Shown: piece after piece, positions 31,404 through 39,635 of the stretch | Layout: each line of letters begins with the position of its first letter | How positions within the stretch are numbered: the first letter of the stretch is position 1 | Origin: Microvirga puerhi | GTDB lineage: Bacteria; Pseudomonadota; Alphaproteobacteria; Rhizobiales; Beijerinckiaceae | Assembly: GCF_020089865.1 (NCBI RefSeq) | Contig: NZ_JAIRBM010000030.1 | Location: 1-43,848 of the forward strand | Length of the DNA: 43,848 bases | Direction of reading: 5' to 3' | The notes under the pieces: model-generated | The model's input: the letters and a program-made list of their open reading frames with translations, nothing else | Database searches by the model: none | Told to the model about the DNA's origin: nothing | Program-made: the position numbers and the translations under genes

Positions 31404-32015
31404 TTACACGTTCGTGAGCCAGCTCTGCGTGAGCGAAAGGTCCTGCTGGGACAGGCCATGGCCGGTCGGCAGAACTTTGTGATTCACGAGAGCGCCGGCA
31501 GCCGTGAGCTGCGCCGCAAGTTGTTCGGCATTGTCAGTCGGAATGATCGGATCAAGCTGCCCTGAGATCATCAGCACAAGCTTGCCTGTCAGATCCGCCT
31601 TCGGCGGCTCGCTCAAAGGTACCATGGCGCGCAGGAGCGCCGCTCCAGCCAGGACTTCCGGCCGTAGCATCAGCATGGCGGCGGCAATGTTCGCGCCGTT
31701 CGAGAACCCGACAGCAACCGGCGCGTCGAGCTCATAGGCCGCGCGCGCTTCGCCGATGAAATCGGCGAGCTGGTTCGCGCGCATCCGGACATCTGCCTCG
31801 TCGAAGACGCCTTCTGCCAAGCGTCTGAAGAAGCGCGGCATGCCGTTCTCCAGAATTTTCCCGCGAGGCGAGAGGAGGGCAGAACCTGGGGCGATGATCT
31901 TGCCGAGCGGGAGGAGATCGTCCTCATTGCCGCCAGTTCCATGGAGAAGCAGCAATGGCGGACGGCCCGGTTTCGTCGCCGGCACGAAGCGGTGAATGAA
32001 TGACAGCTCAGTCAT
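31404..32015 (-). CDS. Alpha/beta hydrolase (carboxylesterase, MhqD-like)
   Basis: A 203-residue alpha/beta hydrolase of the phospholipase/carboxylesterase family. The triad reads Ser105 (GFSNGAN), Asp155 (GQLDPIIP) and His186 (TGHGLSQQD). HGTGGNEDDLLPL is the oxyanion region. It has no signal peptide. It follows the ring-cleaving dioxygenase gene on the same strand by 53 bases, the same pairing as mhqD with mhqE/mhqO of Bacillus, where the enzymes deal with quinones and hydroquinones; the same role here is inferred. Confidence 0.9.
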   Translation of the reverse strand: MTELSFIHRFVPATKPGRPPLLLLHGTGGNEDDLLPLGKIIAPGSALLSPRGKILENGMPRFFRRLAEGVFDEADVRMRANQLADFIGEARAAYELDAPVAVGFSNGANIAAAMLMLRPEVLAGAALLRAMVPLSEPPKADLTGKLVLMISGQLDPIIPTDNAEQLAAQLTAAGALVNHKVLPTGHGLSQQDLSLTQSWLTNV

Positions 32016-32068
32016 GGCATCGACTTTCGTCCCGCGCCTGATCGGCGCGGGAGATGAGGTTAAGTGGT

Positions 32069-32998
32069 TCAGGCGAGGACCGGAAGAGCGGTTTCGATCT
32101 GGCGCCGGCGCGATTCGAGGAACCGCGGCAGCTTCAGCTCATGGCCGAGACGCTCCTTCGGCTCGTCGACGGCGAAGCCCGGCTCGTCCGTGGCGATCTC
32201 GAACAGGATCCCGCCCGGCTCGCGGAAATAGACCGACCGGAAGTAATTGCGGTCGCGCTGTTCCGTGGTCCGGATGCCGTGATGCTCCGCAAGGCGCTGC
32301 ACCATGGCCTGCTGCGCGGCATCGTCTGCAGCGCGGAATGCCACGTGGTGAACGGAGCCGCCTCCCTGTCGTCCAGGCAGGAAGCCCTTGGCACCACGAA
32401 CATCGACCGTCCTGCCGATCGGCGCATCGCCGCTGTAGCGGATCAGCGACCCATCGCGGGCAGTTTCGCGGAAGCCGAACACATCGGTGAGGATCGCCCC
32501 GGTGCGCTCCGCATCCTCGACGAGCAGCGTGACGCCGTCGAGACCGCGAATGGCGGCCTCCTCCGACACGTCACCCACCCACGGTGCCGCGCCGTCTCCG
32601 TTCTCGGGAACCCCGACCAGCGCAAGGCTCATGCCGTCCGGATCCTTGAAAGTCAGGACGCTCTGGCCGAAGCGCTTTTCGGGCGCGCTATGCGCGACAC
32701 CCTGCTCCAGCAGCCGGTGAGTCCAATAGCCGATGGACGATTCCGGTACATGAAAGCTCGTTTCCTGCGTCGAGCCCACGCCGGCCCGACCGCGAGCAAC
32801 ATGCTCCCACGGGAAGAACGTGAGAATCGAGCCCGGATCGCCGGATTCGTTGCCATAGTAGAAGTGGTAGGTGCCGGGATCGTCGAAGTTGACCGTCTTC
32901 TTCACGAGCCTCAGACCGAGAACCCGGGTGTAGAAGTCGATGTTGCGGCGGGCGGGCCCGGCAATGGCCGTAACGTGATGAATGCCGTGATGTGCCAT
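32069..32998 (-). CDS. Ring-cleaving dioxygenase (VOC family, MhqO/MhqE-like)
   Basis: A 309-residue extradiol dioxygenase made of two VOC (glyoxalase-fold) domains. ATG at 32998 is chosen because GGAGG lies upstream on the - strand; the longer frame from 33088 includes unconserved sequence. Motifs: GIHHVTAIAG (His8 region), FYTRVLGLRLVKKTVNFDD, SVHHVAFRAAD (His218) and ILFEIATDEPGFAVDE (Glu267), consistent with a 2-His-1-carboxylate metal site. Family members open hydroquinone-type rings. Runs with the downstream esterase. Confidence 0.92.
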   Translation of the reverse strand: MAHHGIHHVTAIAGPARRNIDFYTRVLGLRLVKKTVNFDDPGTYHFYYGNESGDPGSILTFFPWEHVARGRAGVGSTQETSFHVPESSIGYWTHRLLEQGVAHSAPEKRFGQSVLTFKDPDGMSLALVGVPENGDGAAPWVGDVSEEAAIRGLDGVTLLVEDAERTGAILTDVFGFRETARDGSLIRYSGDAPIGRTVDVRGAKGFLPGRQGGGSVHHVAFRAADDAAQQAMVQRLAEHHGIRTTEQRDRNYFRSVYFREPGGILFEIATDEPGFAVDEPKERLGHELKLPRFLESRRRQIETALPVLA

Positions 32999-33089
32999 GA
33001 TCGCCTCCAAGCGGATGGCGGGTCGAAATCCCGCCTTTCCGTTGAGATAGGGAGAGTTTCCCCGCTCACCGATGGCGGAAAGGCTCACC

Positions 33090-33103
33090 TTGCGTTAATG
33101 CAA
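33090..33103. promoter_or_regulatory. Operator-like inverted repeat upstream of the dioxygenase
   Basis: TTGCGTTAATGCAA is symmetrical in its outer eight bases (TTGC...GCAA) with a near-symmetrical centre. It lies about 92-105 bases upstream of the dioxygenase start and resembles operators of LysR- or MarR-type regulators. No regulator gene is adjacent, so the binding protein is unknown. Confidence 0.3.
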
Positions 33104-33232
33104 AGTTGATGCATCCCGTGGCGGCTCATCTTGGCGCAATCGCGGATGATGGCAGCAAGATTCCAGCAACCAAAAAGTCTCAACATCGCTTAACCTCAAT
33201 GGAAGGTCGGAATCTCTCATTAACTTTTTAAG

Positions 33233-33298
33233 TCCTCCCGACATGTGACAGTCCTGGCCAGACAGCAAAAGCAACCAGACCCGGACTGTCGGGAGGAG
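33233..33298 (+). promoter_or_regulatory. Hairpin that sequesters a ribosome-binding site
   Basis: TCCTCCCGACA (33233-33243) pairs perfectly with TGTCGGGAGGA (33287-33297), and GTCC (33251-33254) continues the stem with GGAC (33283-33286) past a seven-base left bulge. The right arm contains GGGAGGAG, the ribosome-binding site of the gene starting at 33305, so the site would be fully paired. Alternative pairing of GACAGTCC (33247-33254) with GGACTGTC (33283-33290) would leave it open. The two mutually exclusive folds suggest translational control. Confidence 0.5.
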
Positions 33299-33304
33299 TG
33301 ACAG

Positions 33305-33718
33305 ATGATCAGCGCTGAGCTTCGGCATTTCATCGAGAGCGCCATCGACCGGCAGTTCATCTCGGCAGACGATGTGCATACTCTCCAGAATATCGTTGCG
33401 GATCGGGGTCTCTCCACAAAATCCGAAGCCGAGGCGCTTCTGGCGCTCGACCGCGCGGTTGCAGCGGATCCGAGCTGGACTCAGATGCTGACGGGCCTCG
33501 TCGTCGATTTCGTGGTGGACGGCCGCGCTCCGGCCGGAATGGTCGAGCATGAAGATGCCCTGTGGCTCGCTACCGTGCTCGATGTCGGCGGCCACACCCG
33601 GTCCGCCATGGAGATCGCCTATGCGGTCCTCGACCGATCGATGAACGTCGGAGCAGCCTTGCTCGATTTCATCATGCGTGGCCGCCAGCAGGAGCGGGAG
33701 CAGAGCATCGCGGCGTGA
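33305..33718 (+). CDS. Conserved hypothetical helical protein
   Basis: A 137-residue, mostly helical, acidic cytoplasmic protein with no signal peptide. It starts MISAELRHFIESAIDRQFIS and contains EAEALLALDRAVAADPSW, a hydrophobic turn GLVVDFVVDGRAPAGMV, and a C-terminal helix ending RGRQQEREQSIAA. From memory it belongs to a small alphaproteobacterial family without assigned function. The ribosome-binding site GGGAGGAG is very strong but is contained in a long hairpin, so its translation is probably regulated. It lies 109 bases before pccA on the same strand. Confidence 0.75.
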   Translation: MISAELRHFIESAIDRQFISADDVHTLQNIVADRGLSTKSEAEALLALDRAVAADPSWTQMLTGLVVDFVVDGRAPAGMVEHEDALWLATVLDVGGHTRSAMEIAYAVLDRSMNVGAALLDFIMRGRQQEREQSIAA

Positions 33719-33827
33719 TTACAGCCCTCCGCCAGACGAAAAGCTGAATCCATCCCGCTTCCCGAACACGCCGATGTGCAGTAACGGGGATGGGCAAGAC
33801 CATTTGGGTGGAAGCGTTCGAGGGCTC

Positions 33828-35828
33828 ATGTTCGACAAGATCCTGATTGCCAATCGCGGCGAGATCGCGTGCCGGGTCATCAAGACGGCCCGGCGCATGG
33901 GAATAAAGACCGTCGCGGTCTATTCCGATGCCGACCGGGATGCTCTCCACGTGGAGATGGCCGACGAGGCGGTTCACATCGGCCCGGCGCCTGCGGCCCA
34001 GTCCTACTTGGTGATCGAAAAGATCGTGGAGGCCTGCAAGGCGACAGGCGCCCAGGCCGTACATCCGGGATACGGATTCCTGTCTGAGCGCGAGGCCTTT
34101 CCGAAGGCGCTGGCAGAGGCCGGGATCGTGTTCATCGGTCCCAACCCCGCAGCCATCGCCGCCATGGGCGACAAGATCGAGTCGAAGAAGGCGGCTGCGG
34201 CGGCGAAAGTCTCCACCGTTCCGGGTTTCCTCGGGATCATCGAAAGTCCCGAGCAGGCGGTGACGATCGCGGACGAGATCGGCTATCCGGTCATGATCAA
34301 AGCGTCCGCCGGCGGCGGCGGCAAGGGCATGCGCATTGCGCATTCTGCCGACGAGGTGGCGGAAGGCTTCGAGCGCGCCAAATCCGAGGCGGCGAGCTCG
34401 TTTGGCGACGACCGCGTCTTCATCGAGAAATTCATCACCGATCCGCGGCACATCGAGATCCAGGTGCTCGGCGACAAGCACGGCAACGTGATCTATCTCG
34501 GCGAGCGCGAATGCTCGATCCAGCGGCGCAATCAGAAGGTCATCGAGGAGGCGCCATCGCCCCTGCTCGACGAGGCGACCCGCCGGTTGATGGGTGAGCA
34601 GGCCGTCGCCCTGGCGAAGGCGGTCGGCTACGACAGCGCCGGCACGGTGGAGTTCGTGGCGGGCCAGGACAAGTCGTTCTACTTTCTCGAGATGAATACC
34701 CGGCTCCAGGTGGAGCATCCGGTGACCGAACTTGTGACCGGCATCGATCTCGTCGAGGAGATGATCCGGGTCGCGGCTGGCGAGAAGCTGCGCCTGGCGC
34801 AGGCGGATGTGAAGCTCGACGGCTGGGCGGTCGAAAGCCGCATCTATGCGGAAGATCCAATCCGCAACTTCCTGCCGTCGACCGGCCGGCTCGTCACCTA
34901 TCGGCCGCCGCCGGAAGGCGAGCATGCGGGCATTACGGTGCGCAACGATACCGGCGTCTATGAGGGCGGTGAGATCTCGATCTACTACGATCCGATGATC
35001 GCCAAGCTCGTGACCCATGCGCCGAGCCGCGACAAGGCCATCGCCGCCCAGGCCGAAGCCCTGGACGCCTTCGCCATTGAGGGGATCCGCCACAACATTC
35101 CCTTCCTGACAGCGCTCATGCAGCATCCGCGCTGGCAGGAAGGCAAACTCTCGACGGGTTTCATCGCCGAAGAATTTCCGCAAGGGTTCAAGCTTGCTGC
35201 ACCGGAGGGCGAAGTTGCCCGGCGCATCGTGGCGGTCGGCGCCGCGATCGATCATCTTCTCAACGAGCGCAAGCGCCAGATCTCCGGCCAGATGAGGCCG
35301 AACGGTGCCGTGCGGTTCGACCGTGAACGCGTCGTCATGCTGGGCGCCGAGCGGTACGACATCGTGATCGAGGATATCGACGGCGGCATTGCTGTCGTCA
35401 TTGACGGGCAGGCCTGGCCGGTCTCATCGGCATGGAGGCCGGGTGAGCCGGTCTGGACTGGCCATGTCGGTGGCGAACACATCGCGGTCCAGGTGCGGCC
35501 GATCCTCAACGGCGTGTCTCTCGCCCATGCGGGAGCTTCGGCGGAGGTGAGGGTCTATACGCACCGCGAGGCGGAGCTTGCGGCGCTGATGCCGGAAAAG
35601 GTCGAGGCGGATACGGGCAAGAAGCTTCTGTGTCCGATGCCCGGCCTTGTGAAGGTCGTGTCCGTCAAGGTGGGCCAGGAGGTCAAGGCGGGCGAGCCGC
35701 TCTGCATCGTGGAAGCGATGAAGATGGAGAACGTCCTGCGGGCCGAACGGGACGCCACAGTCTCGAAGATTCTTGCGAAAGAGGGCGACAGCCTCTCCGT
35801 GGATGCAGTCATCATGGAATTCGCCTGA
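33828..35828 (+). CDS. pccA: Propionyl-CoA carboxylase alpha (biotin) subunit
   Basis: The 666-residue biotin-dependent subunit. ATG at 33828 gives MFDKILIANRGEIACRVIKT, the standard start; the longer frame from 33678 is unconserved. In order: biotin carboxylase domain with HPGYGFLSE, the ATP-grasp glycine loop ASAGGGGKGMRIA, and EMNTRLQVEHPVTE; a linker BT domain; and the C-terminal biotinyl domain with EAMKMEN, where Lys632 is biotinylated. With pccB it makes methylmalonyl-CoA from propionyl-CoA, used for odd-chain fatty acids and branched amino acids. It may share a transcript with the downstream gene (29-base gap). Confidence 0.96.
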   Translation: MFDKILIANRGEIACRVIKTARRMGIKTVAVYSDADRDALHVEMADEAVHIGPAPAAQSYLVIEKIVEACKATGAQAVHPGYGFLSEREAFPKALAEAGIVFIGPNPAAIAAMGDKIESKKAAAAAKVSTVPGFLGIIESPEQAVTIADEIGYPVMIKASAGGGGKGMRIAHSADEVAEGFERAKSEAASSFGDDRVFIEKFITDPRHIEIQVLGDKHGNVIYLGERECSIQRRNQKVIEEAPSPLLDEATRRLMGEQAVALAKAVGYDSAGTVEFVAGQDKSFYFLEMNTRLQVEHPVTELVTGIDLVEEMIRVAAGEKLRLAQADVKLDGWAVESRIYAEDPIRNFLPSTGRLVTYRPPPEGEHAGITVRNDTGVYEGGEISIYYDPMIAKLVTHAPSRDKAIAAQAEALDAFAIEGIRHNIPFLTALMQHPRWQEGKLSTGFIAEEFPQGFKLAAPEGEVARRIVAVGAAIDHLLNERKRQISGQMRPNGAVRFDRERVVMLGAERYDIVIEDIDGGIAVVIDGQAWPVSSAWRPGEPVWTGHVGGEHIAVQVRPILNGVSLAHAGASAEVRVYTHREAELAALMPEKVEADTGKKLLCPMPGLVKVVSVKVGQEVKAGEPLCIVEAMKMENVLRAERDATVSKILAKEGDSLSVDAVIMEFA

Positions 35829-35857
35829 GCCTGACGGCTTTCGACGAGGCCTCGGAC

Positions 35858-36370
35858 ATGCCGCTGTATTTCGCCTACGGATCCAATATGGACCGGGCCG
35901 CCATGGCCCAAAGGTGCCCGGCATCGAAGGTGGTCGGGCCGGGGCGGCTCATGCGGCACCGTTTCTTCATCATGAGCGACGGCTATGCGTCCGTGACCCG
36001 GGACATCCGAGGCATCGTCTGGGGGCTGCTCTGGGATCTCGCCCTTTCCGACATTCCGGCCCTCGATCGCTACGAGAGTCTCTCCACCGGGCTCTATACC
36101 AAGGTCGCCCAGCCGATTCTGACGACAGGTGGTCCGCGCCGCGCCATCGTTTATGTCGGTCGGAGCCAGGCACTTGGCGCCCCAAAGCCGGGCTACATGG
36201 AAGGGGTCGTGAAGGCAGCCGACGAGGCGGGCTTGCCTGTCGACTATGTGCGAGGCCTTTCCCCTTGGCTTCCCTCTGCATCCTGCCTGCCGGAGCCTGT
36301 TCAGGTTCCGAAGGTCCGGCCGCGTTGGAGCGCTCCCGCCGGCTTGCCCGGCAAGCTGCGGAGCACCTGA
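35858..36370 (+). CDS. Gamma-glutamylcyclotransferase-like (AIG2/GGCT fold) protein
   Basis: A 170-residue protein of the gamma-glutamylcyclotransferase fold. It starts MPLYFAYGSNMDRAAMAQRC, where YFAYGSN is the family signature loop. It then has RGIVWGLLWDL and DIPALDRYESLSTGLYTKV, in which Glu in RYE is the likely catalytic acid. Family members release 5-oxoproline from gamma-glutamyl amines, but the substrate here is unknown. The C-terminal 40 residues are Pro/Arg-rich and probably disordered. ATG at 35858 lies 29 bases after pccA; no strong ribosome-binding site is seen. Confidence 0.85.
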   Translation: MPLYFAYGSNMDRAAMAQRCPASKVVGPGRLMRHRFFIMSDGYASVTRDIRGIVWGLLWDLALSDIPALDRYESLSTGLYTKVAQPILTTGGPRRAIVYVGRSQALGAPKPGYMEGVVKAADEAGLPVDYVRGLSPWLPSASCLPEPVQVPKVRPRWSAPAGLPGKLRST

Positions 36371-36416
36371 AACTCCTCATCGAAGAACCTTCGCGATACG
36401 CCGGCGTTGAGGATTC

Positions 36417-36713
36417 ATGTCATCGCACCGTACTCTGCACGTCATCATTCACGGCCGCGTCCAGGGCGTCGGCTTTCGCGCCTGGACGCACCACCAGGCC
36501 ATGCTTCACGGGTTGAAAGGCTGGGTCCGCAATCGCCGTGACGGTACCGTCGAGGCGCTGTTCGCCGGACCCGACACGGAGATCGAAGCCATGCTCAAGG
36601 CGTGCAGGCAAGGGCCCCTCGGTGCGGTGGTCGAGCGGATCGAGCCGGTTGAGGGCAGCGCTGATGCGGCGGTTGATCTCAGCGCCCCGTTCGATGTGCG
36701 CGGGACGCTTTAG
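36417..36713 (+). CDS. acyP: Acylphosphatase
   Basis: A 98-residue acylphosphatase that hydrolyses carboxyl-phosphate bonds such as that of acetyl phosphate. The active-site loop GRVQGVGFRAW includes the catalytic Arg (about residue 21), and the catalytic Asn lies in GLKGWVRNRRDG. It starts 46 bases after the cyclotransferase-like gene and 31 bases before the glutathione transferase, so it may belong to the same transcript. Confidence 0.93.
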   Translation: MSSHRTLHVIIHGRVQGVGFRAWTHHQAMLHGLKGWVRNRRDGTVEALFAGPDTEIEAMLKACRQGPLGAVVERIEPVEGSADAAVDLSAPFDVRGTL

Positions 36714-36744
36714 GCTGCCAGGTCATCGGTCCGAAGGCGAACAT

Positions 36745-37368
36745 ATGCTGAAACTCTTCTACTCGCCCGGCGCCATTTCCCTGGCAGCCCATATCGCGCT
36801 TGAGGAAACTGGTGCTCCCTACGAACTGATCCGCGTCGACTTCAAATCCGAGGAACAGCGCAGCTCCGCGTATCTGGCCATCAACCCCCAGGGGCGCGTT
36901 CCTGCCCTGGTAACGAGCAGGGGCATCCTGACGGAGACTCCCGCGATCCTCGTTCACATCGCGCAAAATTTTCCCGAAGCAAAGTTGTTGCCGCCCGATC
37001 CATGGGACTTCGCCAGAATGCTCTCGGTGTTGAGCTATGTGGCCTCGACCGTGCACGTGGACAACGCGCATCTGAACCGGGGCTATCGGTGGGCAGACGA
37101 CGAGGAGTCGATCCGGGAGATACGACGGAAGGCGCCGGAGGTGATGGCAGCGGACCTGCGCCTGCTGGAAGGAAAAATCGGTGAGCCGTGGGTTCTCGGC
37201 GAGCATTACAGCGTCGCCGATACCCACCTGTTCGTCATGAGCTGGTGGGCGGAGCCCGACGGTGTTTCACTCGCCGATCTCCCCAACCTACGCGCCCATC
37301 TGGACCGGATGCAGAACCGGTCCGCCGTTCAGAAGGCGTTCGCTCAGGAGGGGCTCGCCGCCCGATAG
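36745..37368 (+). CDS. Glutathione S-transferase family protein
   Basis: A 207-residue protein with an N-terminal thioredoxin-fold domain (MLKLFYSPGAISLAAHIALEE) and a helical C-terminal domain. NPQGRVPAL carries the conserved cis-proline region and ETPAILVHIA the glutathione-binding Glu/Thr segment. The substrate is unknown. ATG at 36745 is chosen; the frame extends upstream through the acylphosphatase gene but those residues are unconserved. It converges on the rhodanese gene with only four bases between stop codons. Confidence 0.9.
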   Translation: MLKLFYSPGAISLAAHIALEETGAPYELIRVDFKSEEQRSSAYLAINPQGRVPALVTSRGILTETPAILVHIAQNFPEAKLLPPDPWDFARMLSVLSYVASTVHVDNAHLNRGYRWADDEESIREIRRKAPEVMAADLRLLEGKIGEPWVLGEHYSVADTHLFVMSWWAEPDGVSLADLPNLRAHLDRMQNRSAVQKAFAQEGLAAR

Positions 37369-37372
37369 GTTT

Positions 37373-37783
37373 TCACGTCTTCCGTTCCGGTACAGCCTCC
37401 ACCGGCCCGCCGGCGGCCTTCCAGGCGGTGAAGCCGCCTTCGATATGGGCCACGGGTTTCAAGCCCATATCCTGGGCCGTCGCGGTCGAGAGGGCGGAGC
37501 GCCAGCCGGCGGCGCAGAAGAAAATGAAGGTCTTGTCCTCTGCGAAGGCCGGCTTGTGGTAGGGGCTTTCCGGATCGATCCAGAATTCCAGCATGCCGCG
37601 CGGACAGTGGAGGGCGCCAGGGATTCTGCCTTCGCGCTCCAGCTCCCGCGGATCGCGGAGATCGACGAAAACCGTGTCGTTCCGGCCGAACCGGGCGATG
37701 GCCTCTTCCGCCTTTAGAGTCTCGATCTTGGCATTCGCCTCGTCGAGCATGGTCTTGTAGCCACGGGTGATCGTCTGGGCCAT
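37373..37783 (-). CDS. Rhodanese-like sulfurtransferase
   Basis: A 136-residue single-domain rhodanese. ATG at 37783 is chosen because GGAGGG lies upstream; an earlier ATG at 37822 would pass it. The active-site cysteine is Cys90 in FFCAAGWRSA, with VDLRDPRELEREGRIPGALH as the conserved CH2A-type segment. It transfers sulfane sulfur or acts as a signalling/redox module; the partner is unknown. It diverges from the DUF599 gene across 62 bases, which must hold promoters for both. Confidence 0.92.
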   Translation of the reverse strand: MAQTITRGYKTMLDEANAKIETLKAEEAIARFGRNDTVFVDLRDPRELEREGRIPGALHCPRGMLEFWIDPESPYHKPAFAEDKTFIFFCAAGWRSALSTATAQDMGLKPVAHIEGGFTAWKAAGGPVEAVPERKT

Positions 37784-37845
37784 GGCCCACCCTCCGTTTG
37801 AAGCTTCGTCAAAACTGGGCATGATGGAACAAGAGTCAACTGGAG

Positions 37846-38559
37846 ATGACTGTGCTGGGTTTCACCGTTCTCGATCTTGTGGCGCTGGGGTTCTTTCTCG
37901 CCGCGTGGCTGGGCTACCACGCTGCGGTGGAGTTGACCCAAGCCGGCGGAAAGAGCCTGAACACTATCATGAATGCCTATCGCTACCAGTGGATGGAGCA
38001 GACGGTGGTGCGCGAGAACCGCATCGTCGACACGACCATTCTGGGAGCGCTCATGAACGGCACGGCCTTCTTCGCCTCCACGTCGCTCATCGCGATCGGC
38101 GGCGTGCTCGCTCTGCTGCGCTCCGCCGATGCGGTTCTGCCGATTTTCGCAACGCTACCCTTCGGGCCCGCGACGACGCCCTTGATGTGGGAGGTCAAAG
38201 TGATCGGGCTTGCGGTGATCTTCGTCTATGCCTTCTTCAAGTTCGCCTGGTCCTACCGGCTGTTCAACTACATGGCGATCATCGTCGGATCGATCCCGGT
38301 ATTGCGGGAGGAGAACCGGAAACAGGCGGAGCGTGTCGCGCGTCAGGCCGCATCCATGAATGTCGTGGCCGGAAAGCACTTCAACCGCGGGCAGCGCGCG
38401 TTCTTCTTTTCCCTCGCTTATCTCGGATGGTTCGTGCATGCCTACCTGTTCATGGCAGCGACGGCCTGCGTGCTCTACGTGATGTGGCGGCGGCAGTTCG
38501 TCTCGGATGCGCGTCTGGCGGCGGTAGGCAGGTATGATGACGAAGAAGGCGACGCCTGA
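37846..38559 (+). CDS. DUF599 membrane protein
   Basis: A 237-residue inner-membrane protein of the DUF599 family, with no assigned function. It begins with a hydrophobic helix (VLDLVALGFFLAAWLGYHAA). Further membrane segments are SLIAIGGVLALL, VIGLAVIFVYAFFKFAWSYR, and the pair around FFFSLAYLGWFVHAYLFMAA. NTIMNAYRYQWMEQTVVRENRIVD is the conserved cytoplasmic segment. The C-terminal 26 bases overlap the next gene. Confidence 0.88.
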   Translation: MTVLGFTVLDLVALGFFLAAWLGYHAAVELTQAGGKSLNTIMNAYRYQWMEQTVVRENRIVDTTILGALMNGTAFFASTSLIAIGGVLALLRSADAVLPIFATLPFGPATTPLMWEVKVIGLAVIFVYAFFKFAWSYRLFNYMAIIVGSIPVLREENRKQAERVARQAASMNVVAGKHFNRGQRAFFFSLAYLGWFVHAYLFMAATACVLYVMWRRQFVSDARLAAVGRYDDEEGDA

Positions 38560-38806
38560 AGATCTCGAACGGACGATGCTCGCCCTCGTTACCGCGCAGG
38601 GCGAAGGCAAGACTGTCAGCCCGATGGATGTGGCGCGGGCCCTGGGAGGCGATGCGCCGGATGGCTGGGGGCCGCTGATGCAGCCGGTTCGCCAGACGGC
38701 TGTGAGGCTCATGAAGGAGGGGCGCGTGCTCATCCTTCGCAAGGGCCGCCCCGTAGACCCGGATGATTTCAAGGGCGTCTATCGGCTGACGATGCCGCCT
38801 GCGTGA
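38534..38806 (+). CDS. DUF3253 family protein
   Basis: A 90-residue soluble protein resembling DUF3253, a winged-helix-like domain (ALVTAQGEGKTVSPMDVARA, LGGDAPDGWGPLMQPVRQTA, then VRLMKEGRVLILRKGRPVDP). The sequence starts with two ATG codons (38534 and 38537). It overlaps the DUF599 gene by 26 bases in another frame, so the two are co-transcribed. The winged-helix character suggests nucleic-acid binding, but no function is established. Confidence 0.85.
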   Translation: MMTKKATPEDLERTMLALVTAQGEGKTVSPMDVARALGGDAPDGWGPLMQPVRQTAVRLMKEGRVLILRKGRPVDPDDFKGVYRLTMPPA

Positions 38807-38809
38807 ATC

Positions 38810-39610
38810 TTAAGGGGCGGGCAGCAGTGCCGAGGTCCTGCCGGCGACATAATAGCCGATGAGGCCGGCCCATTCCTTTGCAGCGACATCGAGCCGGCGC
38901 AACCCATCGGAGATGAAGGCGAAGGGACGATAGAAACCCTCCGACGCACCGGTGCGGTAATCGACCGGGTAGGGGATCACGTCCAATCCCGCCTTCCGGA
39001 AGACCCCCACGGCTCTCGGCATATGCCAGGCCGAGGTCACCAGAAGCCAGCGGCCGGCCTGCTCCGGCGCAATGAACTCCCGCGTGAACGTGGCATTCTC
39101 CGCCGTCGTGCGCGAGCGATCCTCGATGATGATCCGCGCGGGGTCGATCCCGATGCCCTTGAAATAGGAGGCGATGACCGGTGCCTCCGCGGCGCCGTCT
39201 CCGAACACCGTTCCGCCGCCGCCGGAAATCAGGATCTTCGCCTGAGGATAGCGGTGGGCGAGGGTGATCGTATCGAGGACGCGCTCCGCCGACTCGTTGG
39301 CGACAAGGCTGCCCCGCGAGAGGGAATCTGCGGCCTCGACAGCGCCGCCGAGCAGGATGATCCCGTCGATGGGCCTGCTGCCGTCGTCGCGGAACATCGG
39401 GAAGCGCTCCTCCAGAGGACGCAGCAGAGCGCTGGAGATCGGTAACAGGCCGAGCGCGACGGTCGCGACTGTGGCGACGAGCGCCAGTCCGGTGCCGAAC
39501 CGCCGCCAACGCTTGCTCAGGCTGATGAGAAGCCCGAGGAGAACGAAGCTGATCAGAAGGTTCGACGGCGTCGCGAAGAACCAGAAGATTTTTGAAGCGT
39601 AGTAGAACAA
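38810..39610 (-). CDS. YdcF/ElyC-like (DUF218) membrane protein
   Basis: A 266-residue protein with two N-terminal membrane helices (NLLISFVLLGLLISLSKR; GTGLALVATVATVALGLLPI) and a C-terminal DUF218 domain facing the periplasm. Domain motifs: IDGIILLGGAVEAADS, ILISGGGGTVFGDG, IIIEDRSRTTAENATFT and VTSAWHMPRAVGVFRKAG, the order and spacing of the SanA/ElyC family. Such proteins influence envelope biogenesis in E. coli. It converges on DUF3253 with three bases between stop codons. Confidence 0.9.
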   Translation of the reverse strand: MFYYASKIFWFFATPSNLLISFVLLGLLISLSKRWRRFGTGLALVATVATVALGLLPISSALLRPLEERFPMFRDDGSRPIDGIILLGGAVEAADSLSRGSLVANESAERVLDTITLAHRYPQAKILISGGGGTVFGDGAAEAPVIASYFKGIGIDPARIIIEDRSRTTAENATFTREFIAPEQAGRWLLVTSAWHMPRAVGVFRKAGLDVIPYPVDYRTGASEGFYRPFAFISDGLRRLDVAAKEWAGLIGYYVAGRTSALLPAP

Positions 39611-39635
39611 GCGCCGTCGTCCCCGCTATCGGCCG

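Larger units (their letters stand above)
32999..33304. promoter_or_regulatory. Divergent regulatory region between the dioxygenase and a small unknown gene
   Basis: No gene is evident in these 306 bases. The left part serves the dioxygenase-esterase pair and contains a 14-base operator-like inverted repeat. The right part has an AT-rich patch (CATTAACTTTTTAAG) and a long hairpin overlapping the ribosome-binding site of the gene at 33305. I could not assign a confident -35/-10 pair in either direction. Confidence 0.5.

Noticed and set aside
33672..35255. A 527-codon - strand open frame opposite pccA
   Set aside because: Shadow of biotin carboxylase coding sequence; rich in His, Arg and Asp as expected for antisense frames.
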